In this document: piece after piece, positions 34,370 to 44,678 of the stretch
How positions within the stretch are numbered: the first letter of the stretch is position 1
Layout: each line of letters starts with the position of its first letter
NCBI RefSeq assembly: GCF_002849615.1
Contig: NZ_PDNV01000006.1
Span: 1 to 64,000 of the forward strand
DNA: 64,000 nt
DNA from: Pollutimonas nitritireducens
GTDB taxonomy: Bacteria; Pseudomonadota; Gammaproteobacteria; Burkholderiales; Burkholderiaceae_B
Direction: 5' to 3'
Program-made: the position numbers and the translations under genes
Notes under the pieces: generated by a model
Databases searched by the model: none
What the model saw: only the letters and a program-made list of their open reading frames with translations
What the model was told of the DNA's origin: nothing

Positions 34370-35068
34370 ATGCTCGACGTGCAGGCCATCAACCAATATT
34401 ACGGCGGCAGCCATACACTGCGGGGCGTTTCCTTGTCCCTGCAAAAAGGCGACTGTCTTGCCTTGCTGGGCCGAAACGGTGTGGGAAAGACCACCTTGCT
34501 TAAATGTCTGATGGGCGTGCTGCCGGTCTCGTCCGGCAGCGTTGTCTTCAACGGCGAAGACATCAGCCGCCTGGCACCACATCAGCGTGCGGCGCGGGGC
34601 ATTGCCTATGTACCGCAAGGACGCGATATTTTCTCGCGACTCACCGTGGAAGAGAACATTCTCATGGGCATGGCCACCAAGCCGGCAGCCGCGGCGCGGC
34701 GAATCAAGGGTGAGATCTTCGAGCTTTTCCCCGTGCTGAAATCCATGCTGGCGCGTCGCGGTGGCGACCTTTCCGGGGGACAGCAACAACAGCTGGCCAT
34801 TGCGCGAGCCCTGGTCGCCGAGCCGAAACTGGTCATACTGGACGAACCCACCGAAGGCATCCAGCCATCCATCATCAAGGATATTGCCAACGTGATAAAG
34901 CTGCTTAGGGAACGCGGCGACATCGGCATCTTGCTTTGCGAACAGTACTTTGATTTTGCTCGCCAGCTGGCCGACCAGTTCGTGGTGTTGTCACGTGGCG
35001 AGGTAGTGGCAGCCGGCGATAAAACGGAGATCGATGGTGACGACGTGCGTAGCCATCTGTCGGTATGA
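34370..35068 (+). CDS. urtE: Urea ABC transporter ATP-binding protein UrtE
   Basis: A 232-aa LivF-type ATPase. It carries the UrtE opening NQYYGGSHTLRGVSL (5-19), Walker A GRNGVGKTT (about 33-41), signature LSGGQQQQLAIARAL and Walker B LVILDEPTEGIQPSI. One base separates it from urtD, and its stop overlaps the ureD start as ATGA, physically linking the transporter and urease halves of the operon. Confidence 0.94.
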   Translation: MLDVQAINQYYGGSHTLRGVSLSLQKGDCLALLGRNGVGKTTLLKCLMGVLPVSSGSVVFNGEDISRLAPHQRAARGIAYVPQGRDIFSRLTVEENILMGMATKPAAAARRIKGEIFELFPVLKSMLARRGGDLSGGQQQQLAIARALVAEPKLVILDEPTEGIQPSIIKDIANVIKLLRERGDIGILLCEQYFDFARQLADQFVVLSRGEVVAAGDKTEIDGDDVRSHLSV

Positions 35069-35943
35069 CGCGCATGCTGACCCTTGCCCATCCCCCCACT
35101 CTCGACCAATGGCACGCGAAACTCGTCTTGACGTTCGCGCGGCAAGGGCCGGAAAAAACCGTACTCGCTCGGCGCATGCACGAAGGGCCGTTACTGGTCC
35201 AGAAGACCCTATATCCCGAAGGGCCGGGCATCTGCCACGCCACCATTCTTCACCCCCCTTCCGGCATCGCCGGCGGCGACATCCTGAAGATCGATATTGC
35301 TGTCCAGGACGGCGCCCATGCCGTATTGGGCACACCCGGCGCTACGCGCTGGTATAAAGCCAACGGCAGGCATGCCGCTCAGCATGTACGGATGCGGCTC
35401 GCGGCCGGTGCATGCCTGGACTGGCTTCCCCAGGAAAACATCTTCTTCGAGCAGGTGCAGGCGTCCATGAGCACCTGCCTGCACTTGCAAACCGGCGCGC
35501 GCGCCATCGGATGGGAGATCAACCAATTGGGCAGCATCGGTAAAGCGACGCATTGGGACGAAGGATGTGTGAGCATGGACACAGAACTGACGCTGGATGG
35601 CGAAACCATATGGCGGGAGGCCGGCGAGCTCTGTGCTGCCGGTCCCCTGCGTCATAGCGGCAATGGCCTGGCAGGCTTTCCCGTGCTGGCGACTGTCTGG
35701 GCATTCGGCCCCGCACTGAACACCGAGCAGGTCGACGACCTGGCTGCAGACCTGCCCTGGGGTCCTAGCCTGCGCGCCGGCCTGACCCACATACCCCAAG
35801 CGAGCGAACAAGGCCTCAGCCTGGTTCGTGTGCTGGGCATACATGCACAGGATGTAAAGCGTCTGCTGATCGCGCTCTGGATGCGCATGCGCCCACTGGT
35901 GCTGAACACGCAAGGCGCTTACCTGCGCTTGTGGAACACCTGA
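35065..35943 (+). CDS. ureD: Urease accessory protein UreD
   Basis: The 292-aa chaperone is the scaffold on which UreF and UreG assemble to carry nickel to apo-urease. Family stretches include [12 protein letters not shown] (about 69-80), [10 protein letters not shown] (about 92-101) and [10 protein letters not shown] (about 120-129). The length is normal. The start overlaps the urtE stop by 4 bp. It precedes the structural gene ureA by 20 bp, as in many proteobacterial urease clusters. Confidence 0.94.
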   Translation: MTRMLTLAHPPTLDQWHAKLVLTFARQGPEKTVLARRMHEGPLLVQKTLYPEGPGICHATILHPPSGIAGGDILKIDIAVQDGAHAVLGTPGATRWYKANGRHAAQHVRMRLAAGACLDWLPQENIFFEQVQASMSTCLHLQTGARAIGWEINQLGSIGKATHWDEGCVSMDTELTLDGETIWREAGELCAAGPLRHSGNGLAGFPVLATVWAFGPALNTEQVDDLAADLPWGPSLRAGLTHIPQASEQGLSLVRVLGIHAQDVKRLLIALWMRMRPLVLNTQGAYLRLWNT

Positions 35944-35963
35944 AGCCGACAAGGAATCAAATA

Positions 35964-36266
35964 ATGGATCTTACCCCCCGTGAAAGAGACAAGCTGTTTA
36001 TCTTTACCGCCGCCCTGCTCGCAGAGCGGCGCAAGGCGCGCGGCGTCAAGCTGAACTACCCAGAATCGATCGCCTTTATCACGGCCGCATTGATGGAAGG
36101 GGCGCGCGATGGCCGCAGCGTCGCCGATCTCATGCAATTTGGCACCACCATACTAAGCCGGCAAGACGTCATGGAGGGCATACCCGAAATGATCGCCGAC
36201 ATACAAGTGGAAGCCACCTTCCCGGATGGCACCAAGCTGATCACTGTCCATCAGCCCATTATCTGA
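35964..36266 (+). CDS. ureA: Urease subunit gamma
   Basis: A 100-aa small structural subunit. The sequence opens [20 protein letters not shown] and contains the conserved [12 protein letters not shown] and EGIPEMI-type segments. It assembles with UreB and UreC into the (UreABC)3 enzyme. The ATG at 35964 follows AAGGAATCAAATA; the 11-codon upstream extension in the same frame overlaps ureD and is rejected. Confidence 0.96.
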   Translation: MDLTPRERDKLFIFTAALLAERRKARGVKLNYPESIAFITAALMEGARDGRSVADLMQFGTTILSRQDVMEGIPEMIADIQVEATFPDGTKLITVHQPII

Positions 36267-36315
36267 TGCGGCGCCCGCAACACCGACGAACTTCTTCCCA
36301 TTCAGGATTTTTCTT

Positions 36316-36936
36316 ATGCGCACACGTCCACTTTCACGTCGCCGGTACCCCGTCGCCGCCGGCGCTATGGCCTTTGCCTTTATTTCTGGCGCCGCCATGG
36401 CGCACCCTGGACATGAACAGGCCATGTCCAACTCCATGTTTCAAGCGGGACTGTCTCATCCGCTGACCGGCCTGGACCACCTGCTTGCCATGGTGGCGGT
36501 AGGAGTATGGGCGGCGTTAAGCTACCAAACTATCCGACAGGCCATCTGGACGCCAGTCGTATTCTTGTGTCTGTTACTGGCGGGCGCGTTGGCAGGCATC
36601 GCGGGTCTGCCCCTTCCAGGCGTAGAGCCAGTCATCGCGGCGTCCCTGCTGGTGCTCGGACTATTGCTGGCGAGCCGCACAACATTGACCGGCCCGGCGA
36701 GCGCACTGCTGGTGGGGTTCTTTGCCTTGTTCCATGGCATGGCGCATGGTTCCGAACTGCCCGCCGGCGCGGGCGCCTCGGCGTTTATCGCCGCCTTCAT
36801 GCTAAGCACCCTGTTCTTGCATGGACTGGGTCTGATGGGTGGCTTTGCACTTAAACGACACGCCGCGTGGCTGGCACGCGTTGCAGGTGCCGGCATTGCC
36901 GCTTACGGTGTGTCCCTGCTCGCAGCGACCACATGA
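36316..36936 (+). CDS. ureJ: HupE/UreJ family nickel-related membrane protein
   Basis: A 206-aa inner-membrane protein with an N-terminal signal-like helix followed by HPGHEQ and five to six further helices. The family metal-binding motifs [12 protein letters not shown] (about 48-59) and [11 protein letters not shown] (about 138-148) are present. HupE/UreJ proteins are thought to be secondary nickel transporters or permeases feeding urease or hydrogenase. Its place between ureA and ureB, as in Bordetella-type clusters, supports a role in nickel supply. AGGA lies just upstream of the ATG. Confidence 0.9.
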   Translation: MRTRPLSRRRYPVAAGAMAFAFISGAAMAHPGHEQAMSNSMFQAGLSHPLTGLDHLLAMVAVGVWAALSYQTIRQAIWTPVVFLCLLLAGALAGIAGLPLPGVEPVIAASLLVLGLLLASRTTLTGPASALLVGFFALFHGMAHGSELPAGAGASAFIAAFMLSTLFLHGLGLMGGFALKRHAAWLARVAGAGIAAYGVSLLAATT

Positions 36937-36979
36937 TACGGAAGGAAACTCCGCTTATTCCATTTTCAGGAAGCTAAAA

Positions 36980-37285
36980 ATGATACCTGGTGAAATCATT
37001 GCCGAGCCCGGCAGTATTGAACTGAACACCGGCCGCGTCACGTGTGTGGTCGACGTCATCAATGTCGGCGATCGCCCCGTGCAGATTGGGTCTCACTTTC
37101 ATTTTGCCGAAGTCAATGCCAGCCTGCAATTCGATCGAGCGCTGGCGCGTGGACACCGGCTGAACATCACTTCCGGGACTGCGGTGCGTTTCGAGCCGGG
37201 CCAAAAACGCACGGTCGAACTTGTGCAACTGGGCGGCGACCGTATTGTCTACGGCTTCAATGCCGCCGTCATGGGGCCACTCTGA
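36980..37285 (+). CDS. ureB: Urease subunit beta
   Basis: A 101-aa subunit. It opens [19 protein letters not shown] and contains [18 protein letters not shown] (about 31-48) and [12 protein letters not shown] (about 74-85), all characteristic. The ATG at 36980 follows AGGAAGCTAAAA; the longer upstream frame overlaps ureJ and is not UreB-like. The last base of its stop is the first base of the ureC ATG. Confidence 0.96.
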   Translation: MIPGEIIAEPGSIELNTGRVTCVVDVINVGDRPVQIGSHFHFAEVNASLQFDRALARGHRLNITSGTAVRFEPGQKRTVELVQLGGDRIVYGFNAAVMGPL

Positions 37286-39000
37286 TGGTAGCCATTTCGC
37301 GACGTGCCTATGCAGAGATTTTCGGCCCCACCGCGGTCAACGGCGTCGGCGATCGCGTCCGCCTTGCCGATACCGGATTGCTGGCGGAAGTTGAAATGGA
37401 TCATACGATCTTCGGTGAAGAAGTGAAGTTCGGTGGGGGCAAAGTCATACGCGACGGAATGGGACAAAGTCAACGCATGAGCGCCGACTGTGTCGACACT
37501 GTGATTACCAATGCGCTGATCATCGACGCGATCACAGGCATTATCAAGGCCGATATCGGCATAAAAAACGGGCTGATTTCGGGCATAGGGAAGGCCGGCA
37601 ATCCGGACATCCAGCCCGGCGTCACCATTGTGATCGGGCCGGCAACTGAGGTGATCGCCGGCGAAGGTATGATCATCACGGCGGGCGCTATCGACTCCCA
37701 CATTCACTTCATCTGTCCACAGCAAATCGAGGAAGCCACGTCCAGCGGCATTACCACGATGATAGGCGGCGGCACAGGGCCCGCTACCGGAACACTCGCA
37801 ACCACCTGCACCCCGGGTCCCTGGCATATCCACTCCATGCTGTGTGCGCTCGATGCGTTCCCGATGAACATTGGTCTGCTGGGGAAAGGCAACGCGAGTC
37901 GGCAGGGACCCCTGCTGGAGCAGGTGAATGCCGGCGCCATAGGCCTGAAACTGCATGAGGATTGGGGAACCACTCCGGCCGCCATCGATACGTGCCTGAC
38001 TGTCGCGGACCAGACGGATGTGCAGGTTGCAATCCATAGCGACACACTGAACGAATCCGGTTTTGTCGAAGATACGTTCAAGGCCTTCAAGGGCCGCACA
38101 ATCCATTCCTTCCATACCGAAGGAGCTGGAGGCGGCCATGCTCCCGATATCATCCGGGCGGCCGGCCTGCCCAATGTCCTTCCGGCCTCCACCAACCCCA
38201 CCATGCCCTTCACCGTCAACACCATTGAAGAGCATCTGGATATGCTAATGGTGTGCCATCACCTGGACTCTTCCATAGCCGAAGATCTTGCATTCGCAGA
38301 AAGCCGCATACGCCGTGAGACCATTGCCGCCGAAGATGTCTTGCATGATCTGGGTGCGTTCTCCATCATGAGTTCGGATTCGCAAGCAATGGGACGTATC
38401 GGTGAGGTCGTATTGCGCACTTGGCAGACGGCGGACAAGATGAAGACACAGCAAGGTGCGCTGCAGGGCGATAGCGCACGCGCCGATAACCATCGCATCA
38501 AGCGCTACATCGCCAAGTACACCATCAACCCGGCCCTGGCGCACGGCATAAGCCATAAAGTGGGCTCGATCGAAGTCGGCAAGCTGGCCGACATTGCGCT
38601 CTGGCGACCCGCCTTCTTTGGCGTCAAGGCAAGCATGGTGCTCAAGGCAGGCATGATCGCGGCAGCCAGCATGGGCGATCCCGGCGCGTCCATCTCCACG
38701 CCGCAACCGGTGCTTTTTCGACCCATGTTCGGCAGCTTCGGCAAAGCACTCAAAACGTCAATCACTTTCCTGTCCCAAGCCGGCATGGCCAACCCTGCCG
38801 TCCATGAACTTGGTCTTGCCAAAACATTGGAGCCAGTCTACGGATGCCGCAATGTCGGCAAGAAAGACATGGTGCATAACAATTGGTTGCCACACATCAC
38901 GGTGGACCCGCAAACCTATCAAGTCATGGCAGATGGCCGGCTGCTGAGCTGCGAGCCAGCCAAAGTCTTGCCCATGGCGCAACGCTACTTTCTCTTTTAG
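37285..39000 (+). CDS. ureC: Urease subunit alpha (catalytic)
   Basis: A 571-aa dinickel amidohydrolase that hydrolyses urea to ammonia and carbamate. The first nickel-ligand pair is in DSHIHF (about 137-142), the carbamylated lysine in GLKLHEDWG (about residue 222), further histidines in [12 protein letters not shown] and [14 protein letters not shown], and the mobile-flap Cys-His in MVCHHLD (about 324-330). The nickel-ligand Asp lies in SSDSQAMGR. All active-site residues I could check are intact, so the enzyme should be functional. It ends two bases before ureE. Confidence 0.97.
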   Translation: MVAISRRAYAEIFGPTAVNGVGDRVRLADTGLLAEVEMDHTIFGEEVKFGGGKVIRDGMGQSQRMSADCVDTVITNALIIDAITGIIKADIGIKNGLISGIGKAGNPDIQPGVTIVIGPATEVIAGEGMIITAGAIDSHIHFICPQQIEEATSSGITTMIGGGTGPATGTLATTCTPGPWHIHSMLCALDAFPMNIGLLGKGNASRQGPLLEQVNAGAIGLKLHEDWGTTPAAIDTCLTVADQTDVQVAIHSDTLNESGFVEDTFKAFKGRTIHSFHTEGAGGGHAPDIIRAAGLPNVLPASTNPTMPFTVNTIEEHLDMLMVCHHLDSSIAEDLAFAESRIRRETIAAEDVLHDLGAFSIMSSDSQAMGRIGEVVLRTWQTADKMKTQQGALQGDSARADNHRIKRYIAKYTINPALAHGISHKVGSIEVGKLADIALWRPAFFGVKASMVLKAGMIAAASMGDPGASISTPQPVLFRPMFGSFGKALKTSITFLSQAGMANPAVHELGLAKTLEPVYGCRNVGKKDMVHNNWLPHITVDPQTYQVMADGRLLSCEPAKVLPMAQRYFLF

Positions 39001-39002
39001 CC

Positions 39003-39566
39003 ATGCGTATCATCCGAAAGCATCTGCGCAACGTGCACATCGCACCTACACTGATCAATAATGTTCCCAAGGCGATCCTGGCGTATTCATCGCGACGCCG
39101 CAGTCGCCAGCGCATCAAGCTCGACAACGGGGAAGTGGTGGGCCTCATACTGGAGCGGGGCACAGTGCTGCGCCATGGCGATATCCTGGTTGCTGACGAT
39201 GGAAAATTCATCGTGGTGCACGCCGCCATCGAGTCCGTCGTGCGCGTCAGCGCCCAACACGCGCCACAATTGACCCGCGCTGCCTACCACTTGGGGAATC
39301 GCCATATCCTGGTCGAGATAGGACCGGACTATCTGCAACTCGAATACGATCCGGTGCTCGTCGATATGCTGAGTCAATTGGGCGGCATCACGATAAACCA
39401 GGTGGAAGCACCCTTCGAACCTGATGCGGGCGCCTACGGCGGCGGCCACAAACATGGACACGATGAGACATTCGCCGAAGATTATGCCTTGGCTCAGTCA
39501 GCTTATGCCGCGCGCGGCGGACCCAACGATGAGCACCCGCATAAGCATGAACACCCCCACAAATAA
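39003..39566 (+). CDS. ureE: Urease accessory nickel chaperone UreE
   Basis: The 187-aa nickel-binding chaperone delivers Ni2+ to the UreG complex. The N-terminal peptide-binding domain (about 1-75; RRRSRQRIKLDNGEVVGL) is followed by the metal-binding domain with LGNRH (about 97-101). A histidine-rich tail has two clusters, GGGHKHGHDE and DEHPHKHEHPHK, which would bind several extra metal ions. The ATG is two bases after the ureC stop. Confidence 0.95.
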   Translation: MRIIRKHLRNVHIAPTLINNVPKAILAYSSRRRSRQRIKLDNGEVVGLILERGTVLRHGDILVADDGKFIVVHAAIESVVRVSAQHAPQLTRAAYHLGNRHILVEIGPDYLQLEYDPVLVDMLSQLGGITINQVEAPFEPDAGAYGGGHKHGHDETFAEDYALAQSAYAARGGPNDEHPHKHEHPHK

Positions 39567-39573
39567 AGATGTC

Positions 39574-40263
39574 ATGGACGCCAGCCAGCTTACGGCGCTA
39601 CTGCAACTGTCATCGCCGGCATTGCCCATAGGCGGCTACAGCTATTCTCAAGGTTTCGAAGCAGCCGTAGACCGGCAATTGATACGCGATGAAGCAACCG
39701 CCCGCGTATGGATACGCCAACAGCTGGAACTGGTTATCGCCCACTGTGAAGCACCGGTATGGATACTATTGTTCACTGCCTGGGCCGACGAAGACTGGCA
39801 AGGACTGGCCTATTGGAACAATTGGTTCCACACTTCGCGGGAAAGCCGCGAGATGCGCCAGGAAACCGGACAAATGGGTTGGTCGCTGGTTAAGCTGGCC
39901 ACCGACCTGGAGTGGGGCCAGGCTGCGCCACGCGATCGCCTGGCCGCGCTGTCCACCGTCACCCTGCCGGCCGCCCATGCCTATTGCGCGAATGCATTGG
40001 GCATAGACAAGACCAAGGGATTGGCTGCGTATTTGTTCACGTGGCTGGAAAACCAGGTGATGGCCGCCATAAAGACCGTGCCTCTCGGGCAAGTGTCGGG
40101 ACAGCGCATTCTGAACCAGTTGCGTCTATGCATACCCGCCATCTGCAGTGAGGCGATGATCCGTGCTGAACACCAGCCGCCCCGCATTCATACGCTGGCG
40201 CCGCAACTAGCCATCCTGTCGTCCCGGCACGAAACCCAGTACTCCCGCTTATTCCGATCCTGA
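39574..40263 (+). CDS. ureF: Urease accessory protein UreF
   Basis: The 229-aa helical accessory protein binds UreD and UreG and gates GTP hydrolysis during nickel insertion. The family opening LSSPALPIGGYSYSQGFEAAVD (about 10-31) and the C-terminal LAILSSRHETQYSRLFRS are present. The start at ATG 39574 (MDASQLTALL) fits the family best; ATG 39547, overlapping ureE, is an alternative. Neither has a strong ribosome-binding site, so translation is probably coupled to ureE. Confidence 0.93.
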   Translation: MDASQLTALLQLSSPALPIGGYSYSQGFEAAVDRQLIRDEATARVWIRQQLELVIAHCEAPVWILLFTAWADEDWQGLAYWNNWFHTSRESREMRQETGQMGWSLVKLATDLEWGQAAPRDRLAALSTVTLPAAHAYCANALGIDKTKGLAAYLFTWLENQVMAAIKTVPLGQVSGQRILNQLRLCIPAICSEAMIRAEHQPPRIHTLAPQLAILSSRHETQYSRLFRS

Positions 40264-40278
40264 CAGAAAGGCCGCATT

Positions 40279-40941
40279 ATGCTCGCTCAACGACACTTTG
40301 CCTCCACACCGCCATCGCGCACCAAGTCCCTGCCCCCGCTGCGTATTGGCGTGGGCGGGCCCGTAGGATCGGGGAAAACCACCTTGCTGGAAATGTTATG
40401 CAAGCGGATGTCCAGAAAATACGACCTGATCGCCATTACCAACGACATCTACACCAAGGAAGACCAGCGCCTGTTGACGATTTCCGGCGCATTGCCGGCC
40501 GAGCGCATCATGGGCGTGGAAACCGGCGGCTGCCCCCATACGGCCATCCGTGAAGATGCCTCCATTAACCTGGAGGCCATCGACCGCATGTTGGGCCGGT
40601 TTCCCGATGCGGACATCGTCTTCGTGGAATCGGGCGGTGACAACCTCGCTGCCACCTTCAGCCCCGAACTCTCCGACCTGACGCTCTACGTCATTGATGT
40701 CGCTGGCGGTGAGAAGATACCCCGAAAAGGGGGGCCGGGTATTACGAAATCCGACCTTCTCATTATCAACAAAACCGATCTCGCCCCCTACGTTGGCGCA
40801 TCATTGGAAATAATGAAAGAAGACACACTGCGCATGCGCGGCAACCGTCCGTTTGTCATGGGCACCATCAAAAACGGCGTGGGGCTTGATGAAATCGTTG
40901 CATTCATCGAAACCGAAGGCATGGTGGCGGGCGGCGCATGA
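40279..40941 (+). CDS. ureG: Urease accessory GTPase UreG
   Basis: A 220-aa SIMIBI-class GTPase that energises nickel insertion. The P-loop GPVGSGKT lies at 27-34. Metal-site CPH is in [13 protein letters not shown] (about 81-93), then the [16 protein letters not shown] switch region, and the NKTDLAPY specificity motif. The length is normal. AGAAAGGCCGCATT precedes the ATG. It is the last gene of the operon and is followed at once by a GC-rich hairpin. Confidence 0.97.
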   Translation: MLAQRHFASTPPSRTKSLPPLRIGVGGPVGSGKTTLLEMLCKRMSRKYDLIAITNDIYTKEDQRLLTISGALPAERIMGVETGGCPHTAIREDASINLEAIDRMLGRFPDADIVFVESGGDNLAATFSPELSDLTLYVIDVAGGEKIPRKGGPGITKSDLLIINKTDLAPYVGASLEIMKEDTLRMRGNRPFVMGTIKNGVGLDEIVAFIETEGMVAGGA

Positions 40942-40942
40942 C

Positions 40943-40961
40943 ACAGGGCCCGACGCCCTGT
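40943..40961 (+). terminator. GC hairpin at the end of the urea operon
   Basis: ACAGGGC (40943-40949) and GCCCTGT (40955-40961) form a perfect 7-bp stem with a 5-nt loop two bases after the ureG stop. A T-tract is lacking; a second GC-rich fold (CCGCT/AGCGG) follows within 25 bp. It may be a weak terminator or an mRNA-stabilising end. Confidence 0.45.
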
Positions 40962-41058
40962 CCGCCGCTATGGTTTCAGCGGTGGGGCGGGCTTTCCACT
41001 AAAAAGCGTAAAATACTCCGTCCTTGGATTTAGACCACAGTATTGGAAGCAACTCATC

Positions 41059-41589
41059 TTGAACACGAAAAGAAGCAAACGCTGGAACGGTAATTTAGAT
41101 TCATTAAGCACGGATTTCCTGAAAGATGTCATCGAAAAAATGGAGTCCTACGGCCCCAGCGTACAGTTTGAATTGCCCGGAAACGCGCAACGTCCGAATT
41201 ACCAAGTCATCAACAATGCCGGAAAGAAAATGGCATTCGACAAAAAGAATCTTTTGATGAGCCTGAACTCCGATGGCAATGTAAGCAACACGCTGTCGGC
41301 CGTCTTTACCCTTGAAGCCGTCAAGACCGCCATGAAGGGCGGTGGCGCCAAAACGGTTGCGCGGGCTCGCACAAGCCGGCCCAGTACAGCGGGCGGTACT
41401 CGCAGCGGCCCGGCACCGGCCGCGCAAATCATCGACACGGTCGAGCATGACAAGTACGGCTACTTCAAGGCGAATCGGGAAACCCTGCCTGAAGGCATCC
41501 AGAAACACTCGGCTGAGATCAGCACGCTGATGAAGAACGGCATGTCCGCTGAAGAGGCCTTTGGCGAAATCATCAAGCAGCATTTCTAG
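41059..41589 (+). CDS. Hypothetical protein, 176 aa
   Basis: The start is TTG at 41059; no ATG exists near the N-terminus, and GGAAG lies about 9 bases upstream. The product has an ordered N-terminal half (about 12-95, with VQFELPGNAQRPNYQVINNAGKK split over strands), a low-complexity Ala/Gly/Arg/Pro/Ser linker (about 97-122), and a helical C-terminal domain (about 130-176). It thus looks like two small domains joined by a flexible linker. No family recognised. It precedes ycaO in the same direction but is separated from it by a hairpin terminator. Confidence 0.6.
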   Translation: MNTKRSKRWNGNLDSLSTDFLKDVIEKMESYGPSVQFELPGNAQRPNYQVINNAGKKMAFDKKNLLMSLNSDGNVSNTLSAVFTLEAVKTAMKGGGAKTVARARTSRPSTAGGTRSGPAPAAQIIDTVEHDKYGYFKANRETLPEGIQKHSAEISTLMKNGMSAEEAFGEIIKQHF

Positions 41590-41597
41590 ACCACTCA

Positions 41598-41621
41598 AAG
41601 CCGGCAATATACAGCCGGCTT
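41598..41621 (+). terminator. Hairpin between the 176-aa gene and ycaO
   Basis: AAGCCGGC (41598-41605) pairs perfectly with GCCGGCTT (41614-41621) across an 8-nt loop, followed by CTTTACT. The stem is strong but the T-run is short. It lies nine bases after the preceding stop and 30 bases before the ycaO ATG, so it probably reduces read-through into ycaO. Confidence 0.65.
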
Positions 41622-41650
41622 CTTTACTCTCTCATCGAGACCGCCCCTGC

Positions 41651-43363
41651 ATGACAATCGAAAGCTTTATCCCCGGCAAAGACGCCTCCCTTGAATCGAC
41701 GATCAAGACCATGCGGGAGAAGCTTGAGGCACGCGGCTTTCATCTGAATGAATCGTCGCTGCTGCATGAGGTTGATGGCATCTGGTCCACTCACATGAAA
41801 GACAAAGACTGTCCCATGCTGTTTTCCAATGGCAAGGGAGCAACGGAACTGGCTGCCCGTGCCAGCGCCTACGGTGAATTCGTTGAACGCCTGGGCACCC
41901 ATTATTTCTGGACGCACTTCTACCTTGGCGAAACACGCGCCAACCGCCCTTTCGTCCACTACCCGCAAGAACGCTGGTTCGCGCCTGGCACGGACGGAAG
42001 CTGGCCAACGGACATGCTGAATCCTGAACTCCATGCGTTCTACAATCCCGACAGCGATATCGACGCGGAAGTGCTGGTTGACCTGAATTCCGGTAATGTC
42101 CAACGCGGCATCTGTGCGCTGCCCTACACACGCCTGCGCGATGGCGCAGAGGCCTTCATCCCGGTCAATATCATTGGTAATCTTTACGTAAGCAACGGCA
42201 TGGCGGCCGGCAATACCATGATGGAAGCGCGGACCCAGGCCCTGTCGGAGATTTTCGAACGCAGTGTCAAATACCGCATCATCAGCGAAGGGCTGAGCCT
42301 GCCGGAAGTCCCCGACGATGTCATCGCACGCTTTCCGACCATACAGGCGGGTATCGCGGGCCTGCGCAAGGCAGGCTTCGGTATTCTGGTCAAGGATGCC
42401 TCGCTGGGAGGACGCTACCCCGTCATGAATGTGACACTGGTCCACCCTAAGGATCAAGGGATATTCTCCAGCTATGGCGCCCACCCGCGTTTTGAAATTG
42501 CGCTGGAACGAGCAATGACCGAGCTGCTGCAAGGCCGCGCACTGGATTCGTTGGAAGGATTCCCCGAACCCGGCTTCGACATGAGCGAAATCAATGCCGT
42601 GTCCAACCTGGAAATCCATTTTGTCGATTCAAGCGGTGTGATCAGCTGGAACTTCATGCGCGATACTGCTGACTTTCCTTTTTCTGACTGGAACTTCAGC
42701 AGCAGTACTCAGGAAGATTACGAATGGCTGGTCAACTGCATACACGCGGAGGGCCAGGACATCTACGTGTCGGATTTCAGCGAGCAAGGCGCCTACAGCT
42801 GCCGGATCCTGGTTCCGGGCATGTCGGAGATTTACCCGGTAGAAGACCTGGACTGGGAAAACAACAGTATCGGCAATGCCATCCGACCTGCGCTGGTACG
42901 GCTGGCCGATCTCACTGACACCGAGGCCACCGCACTACTCGCCGACCTGCAGACCATGAACCTGAACGACGAACGCCCGCTATGGGAGATACTTGGCCTG
43001 GCAATTCCGGTCGGCACGCCATGGAAACAATTGCGCGTCGGCGAATTGAAGACCTTGCTCGCGCTGGCGATCGGTGACGAAGAAGCCATACGTGAAGGTT
43101 GCGACTGGATTCATCACTTCAATGACCTGGAGCCTCGGCGTCGACTGGTGTACCGATGTATAGAAAGCATGTTGAACGTGGACAATCCCGCAGACTACCG
43201 CCGCTCGCTGACGCTGATGTATGGCGACGCCACGGTTCGCCAGGCCGAAGCACTGCTTGATCGCAGTGAACGCTACTTTGGCCTGGATACGCTCGGCCCC
43301 GACATGGAAGGCAGCGCAATGCATCAGACTTTATTGGCTGCCTACGATAAGCTTTTCGCATAG
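41651..43363 (+). CDS. ycaO: YcaO-family protein (E. coli YcaO type)
   Basis: At 570 aa this is the full-length E. coli-type YcaO: an N-terminal ATP-binding YcaO domain (about 1-400) and a helical C-terminal region. It opens SFIPGKDASLESTIKTM and has FSNGKGATELAARASAYGEF (about 58-77) and SEIFERSVKYR-type segments that form the nucleotide pocket. YcaO enzymes phosphorylate backbone amides. The E. coli protein supports RimO in methylthiolation of ribosomal protein S12, and its own reaction is unclear. No TOMM precursor peptide or cyclodehydratase partner is visible here. The ATG at 41651 has a weak ribosome-binding site. Confidence 0.9.
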   Translation: MTIESFIPGKDASLESTIKTMREKLEARGFHLNESSLLHEVDGIWSTHMKDKDCPMLFSNGKGATELAARASAYGEFVERLGTHYFWTHFYLGETRANRPFVHYPQERWFAPGTDGSWPTDMLNPELHAFYNPDSDIDAEVLVDLNSGNVQRGICALPYTRLRDGAEAFIPVNIIGNLYVSNGMAAGNTMMEARTQALSEIFERSVKYRIISEGLSLPEVPDDVIARFPTIQAGIAGLRKAGFGILVKDASLGGRYPVMNVTLVHPKDQGIFSSYGAHPRFEIALERAMTELLQGRALDSLEGFPEPGFDMSEINAVSNLEIHFVDSSGVISWNFMRDTADFPFSDWNFSSSTQEDYEWLVNCIHAEGQDIYVSDFSEQGAYSCRILVPGMSEIYPVEDLDWENNSIGNAIRPALVRLADLTDTEATALLADLQTMNLNDERPLWEILGLAIPVGTPWKQLRVGELKTLLALAIGDEEAIREGCDWIHHFNDLEPRRRLVYRCIESMLNVDNPADYRRSLTLMYGDATVRQAEALLDRSERYFGLDTLGPDMEGSAMHQTLLAAYDKLFA

Positions 43364-43387
43364 CGATATGCGGACACGGCCGCTCGC

Positions 43388-44557
43388 TTACAAGTCCTGC
43401 AGGAAATCCAGCAAGGTATCGATTTCCTGCTCGGTATTGAAGTAATGCGGCGATGCCCTGACCATAGGCGGTAAACGTCGGCGCTCCGCATCCAGACGCG
43501 TACCGGAGGGCAGCGTCACCCCCATCGTGATGCCTGCCTTGGCGGCCCGTTCCACCACGTGTTCGGCCGGTTCGCCCTCTATGGTGTACGAAACGATTGC
43601 GGACAGATCGCGACCCAGATCGCACACCGTCGCCGCCGGCAGAACATGCAAGCCCGAGCGCAAACGTGCGGCCAAGACAACACAACGTTCCTGGATGGCA
43701 CTCATGCCTATATTCAACGCATAGTCCATCGCCGTGACCAGTCCCATGCGCGCTACATAGTTGGACTCCCAGGTCTCATAACGGCGCGCGCCGTCGCGCA
43801 ACTCGTACCTGTCGCGTTCAACCCATGGCGCGGAGAAGTGATCAATAGTGTGGGGTTCCAGTTGCGGAATGAAGCCGCTGCGTACGTACAGAAAGCCCGT
43901 TCCGCGCGGCCCGCGCAAGAACTTTCGCCCGGTCGCCGTCAACATATCGCAATGCAGCGTCTGCACGTCCACAGGCATCTGCCCCAGTGCCTGGCATGCA
44001 TCCAGCAGGTAGGCCACGTCATGGGTACGTGCGATCTTTCCCACCTCTGCCGCGGGATTGACCAGACCGCCGTTTGTCGGAATCCAGGTCAGGCAGATGA
44101 GTTTTACACGAGGACTGATCATGTGACGCAATGCATCCAGATCGATCGTTCCGGTTGCATCGCTGGGAACCACCTGAATCTCAATACCGAGGCGCTGGCG
44201 TAATTGCAGGAGCGCCACGAAATTGGCTCCATATTCTGCCTCGCTGGTCAATACCACGTCGTCTTTCTTGAGAGACATGGAATAAAAAGCCATCTGCCAA
44301 GCCGCGGTGGCGCTTTCCATGAAGGCGATCTCTTGCGGCAGAGCGCCGATCAATCGCGCGGCCAACTCGTAAGCAGACGCGAGGCGAACCTGTTCGGACT
44401 CGTATGCGCCGTAGCCGCCCAACTGGGCCTCCAAATCAAGATAGTCGTGCATCGCCCTGACCACCGGTATGGGCATCAAGGACGCGCCAGCGCTTGCCAG
44501 GAAGACCTTGTCATGCGTGGCAGGTGTATCAGCGCGTATTCGTCCGATATCAAGCAT
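43388..44557 (-). CDS. Class V aminotransferase-fold PLP enzyme
   Basis: A 389-aa fold-type I PLP enzyme related to cysteine desulfurases, selenocysteine lyases and isopenicillin N epimerase-like proteins. The PLP-pairing Asp is in LLDACQALGQ (Asp about 186), and the Schiff-base Lys is Lys212 in TATGRKFLRGPRGTGFL. There is no obvious conserved Cys loop of the NifS/SufS type, so desulfurase activity is not assured. The start is ATG 44557 after GCAGGAGAACTC. It converges on ycaO with a 24-bp gap. Confidence 0.8.
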   Translation of the reverse strand: MLDIGRIRADTPATHDKVFLASAGASLMPIPVVRAMHDYLDLEAQLGGYGAYESEQVRLASAYELAARLIGALPQEIAFMESATAAWQMAFYSMSLKKDDVVLTSEAEYGANFVALLQLRQRLGIEIQVVPSDATGTIDLDALRHMISPRVKLICLTWIPTNGGLVNPAAEVGKIARTHDVAYLLDACQALGQMPVDVQTLHCDMLTATGRKFLRGPRGTGFLYVRSGFIPQLEPHTIDHFSAPWVERDRYELRDGARRYETWESNYVARMGLVTAMDYALNIGMSAIQERCVVLAARLRSGLHVLPAATVCDLGRDLSAIVSYTIEGEPAEHVVERAAKAGITMGVTLPSGTRLDAERRRLPPMVRASPHYFNTEQEIDTLLDFLQDL

Positions 44558-44678
44558 GAGTTCTCCTGCACGAAGCGGCTGTTTGCGAGTGCCGACATGA
44601 TACAACCAGGTAGTACATGCGAGAAAATGGGCGCCGGAGCGCCCTTGCATGTTGCTGATACTGACGATCAAACCCTTG

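Noticed and set aside
37249-38235. 328-codon minus-strand frame opposite ureC
   Set aside because: It is the shadow of a highly conserved urease gene; the protein resembles nothing and GC-rich codons easily leave the opposite strand open.
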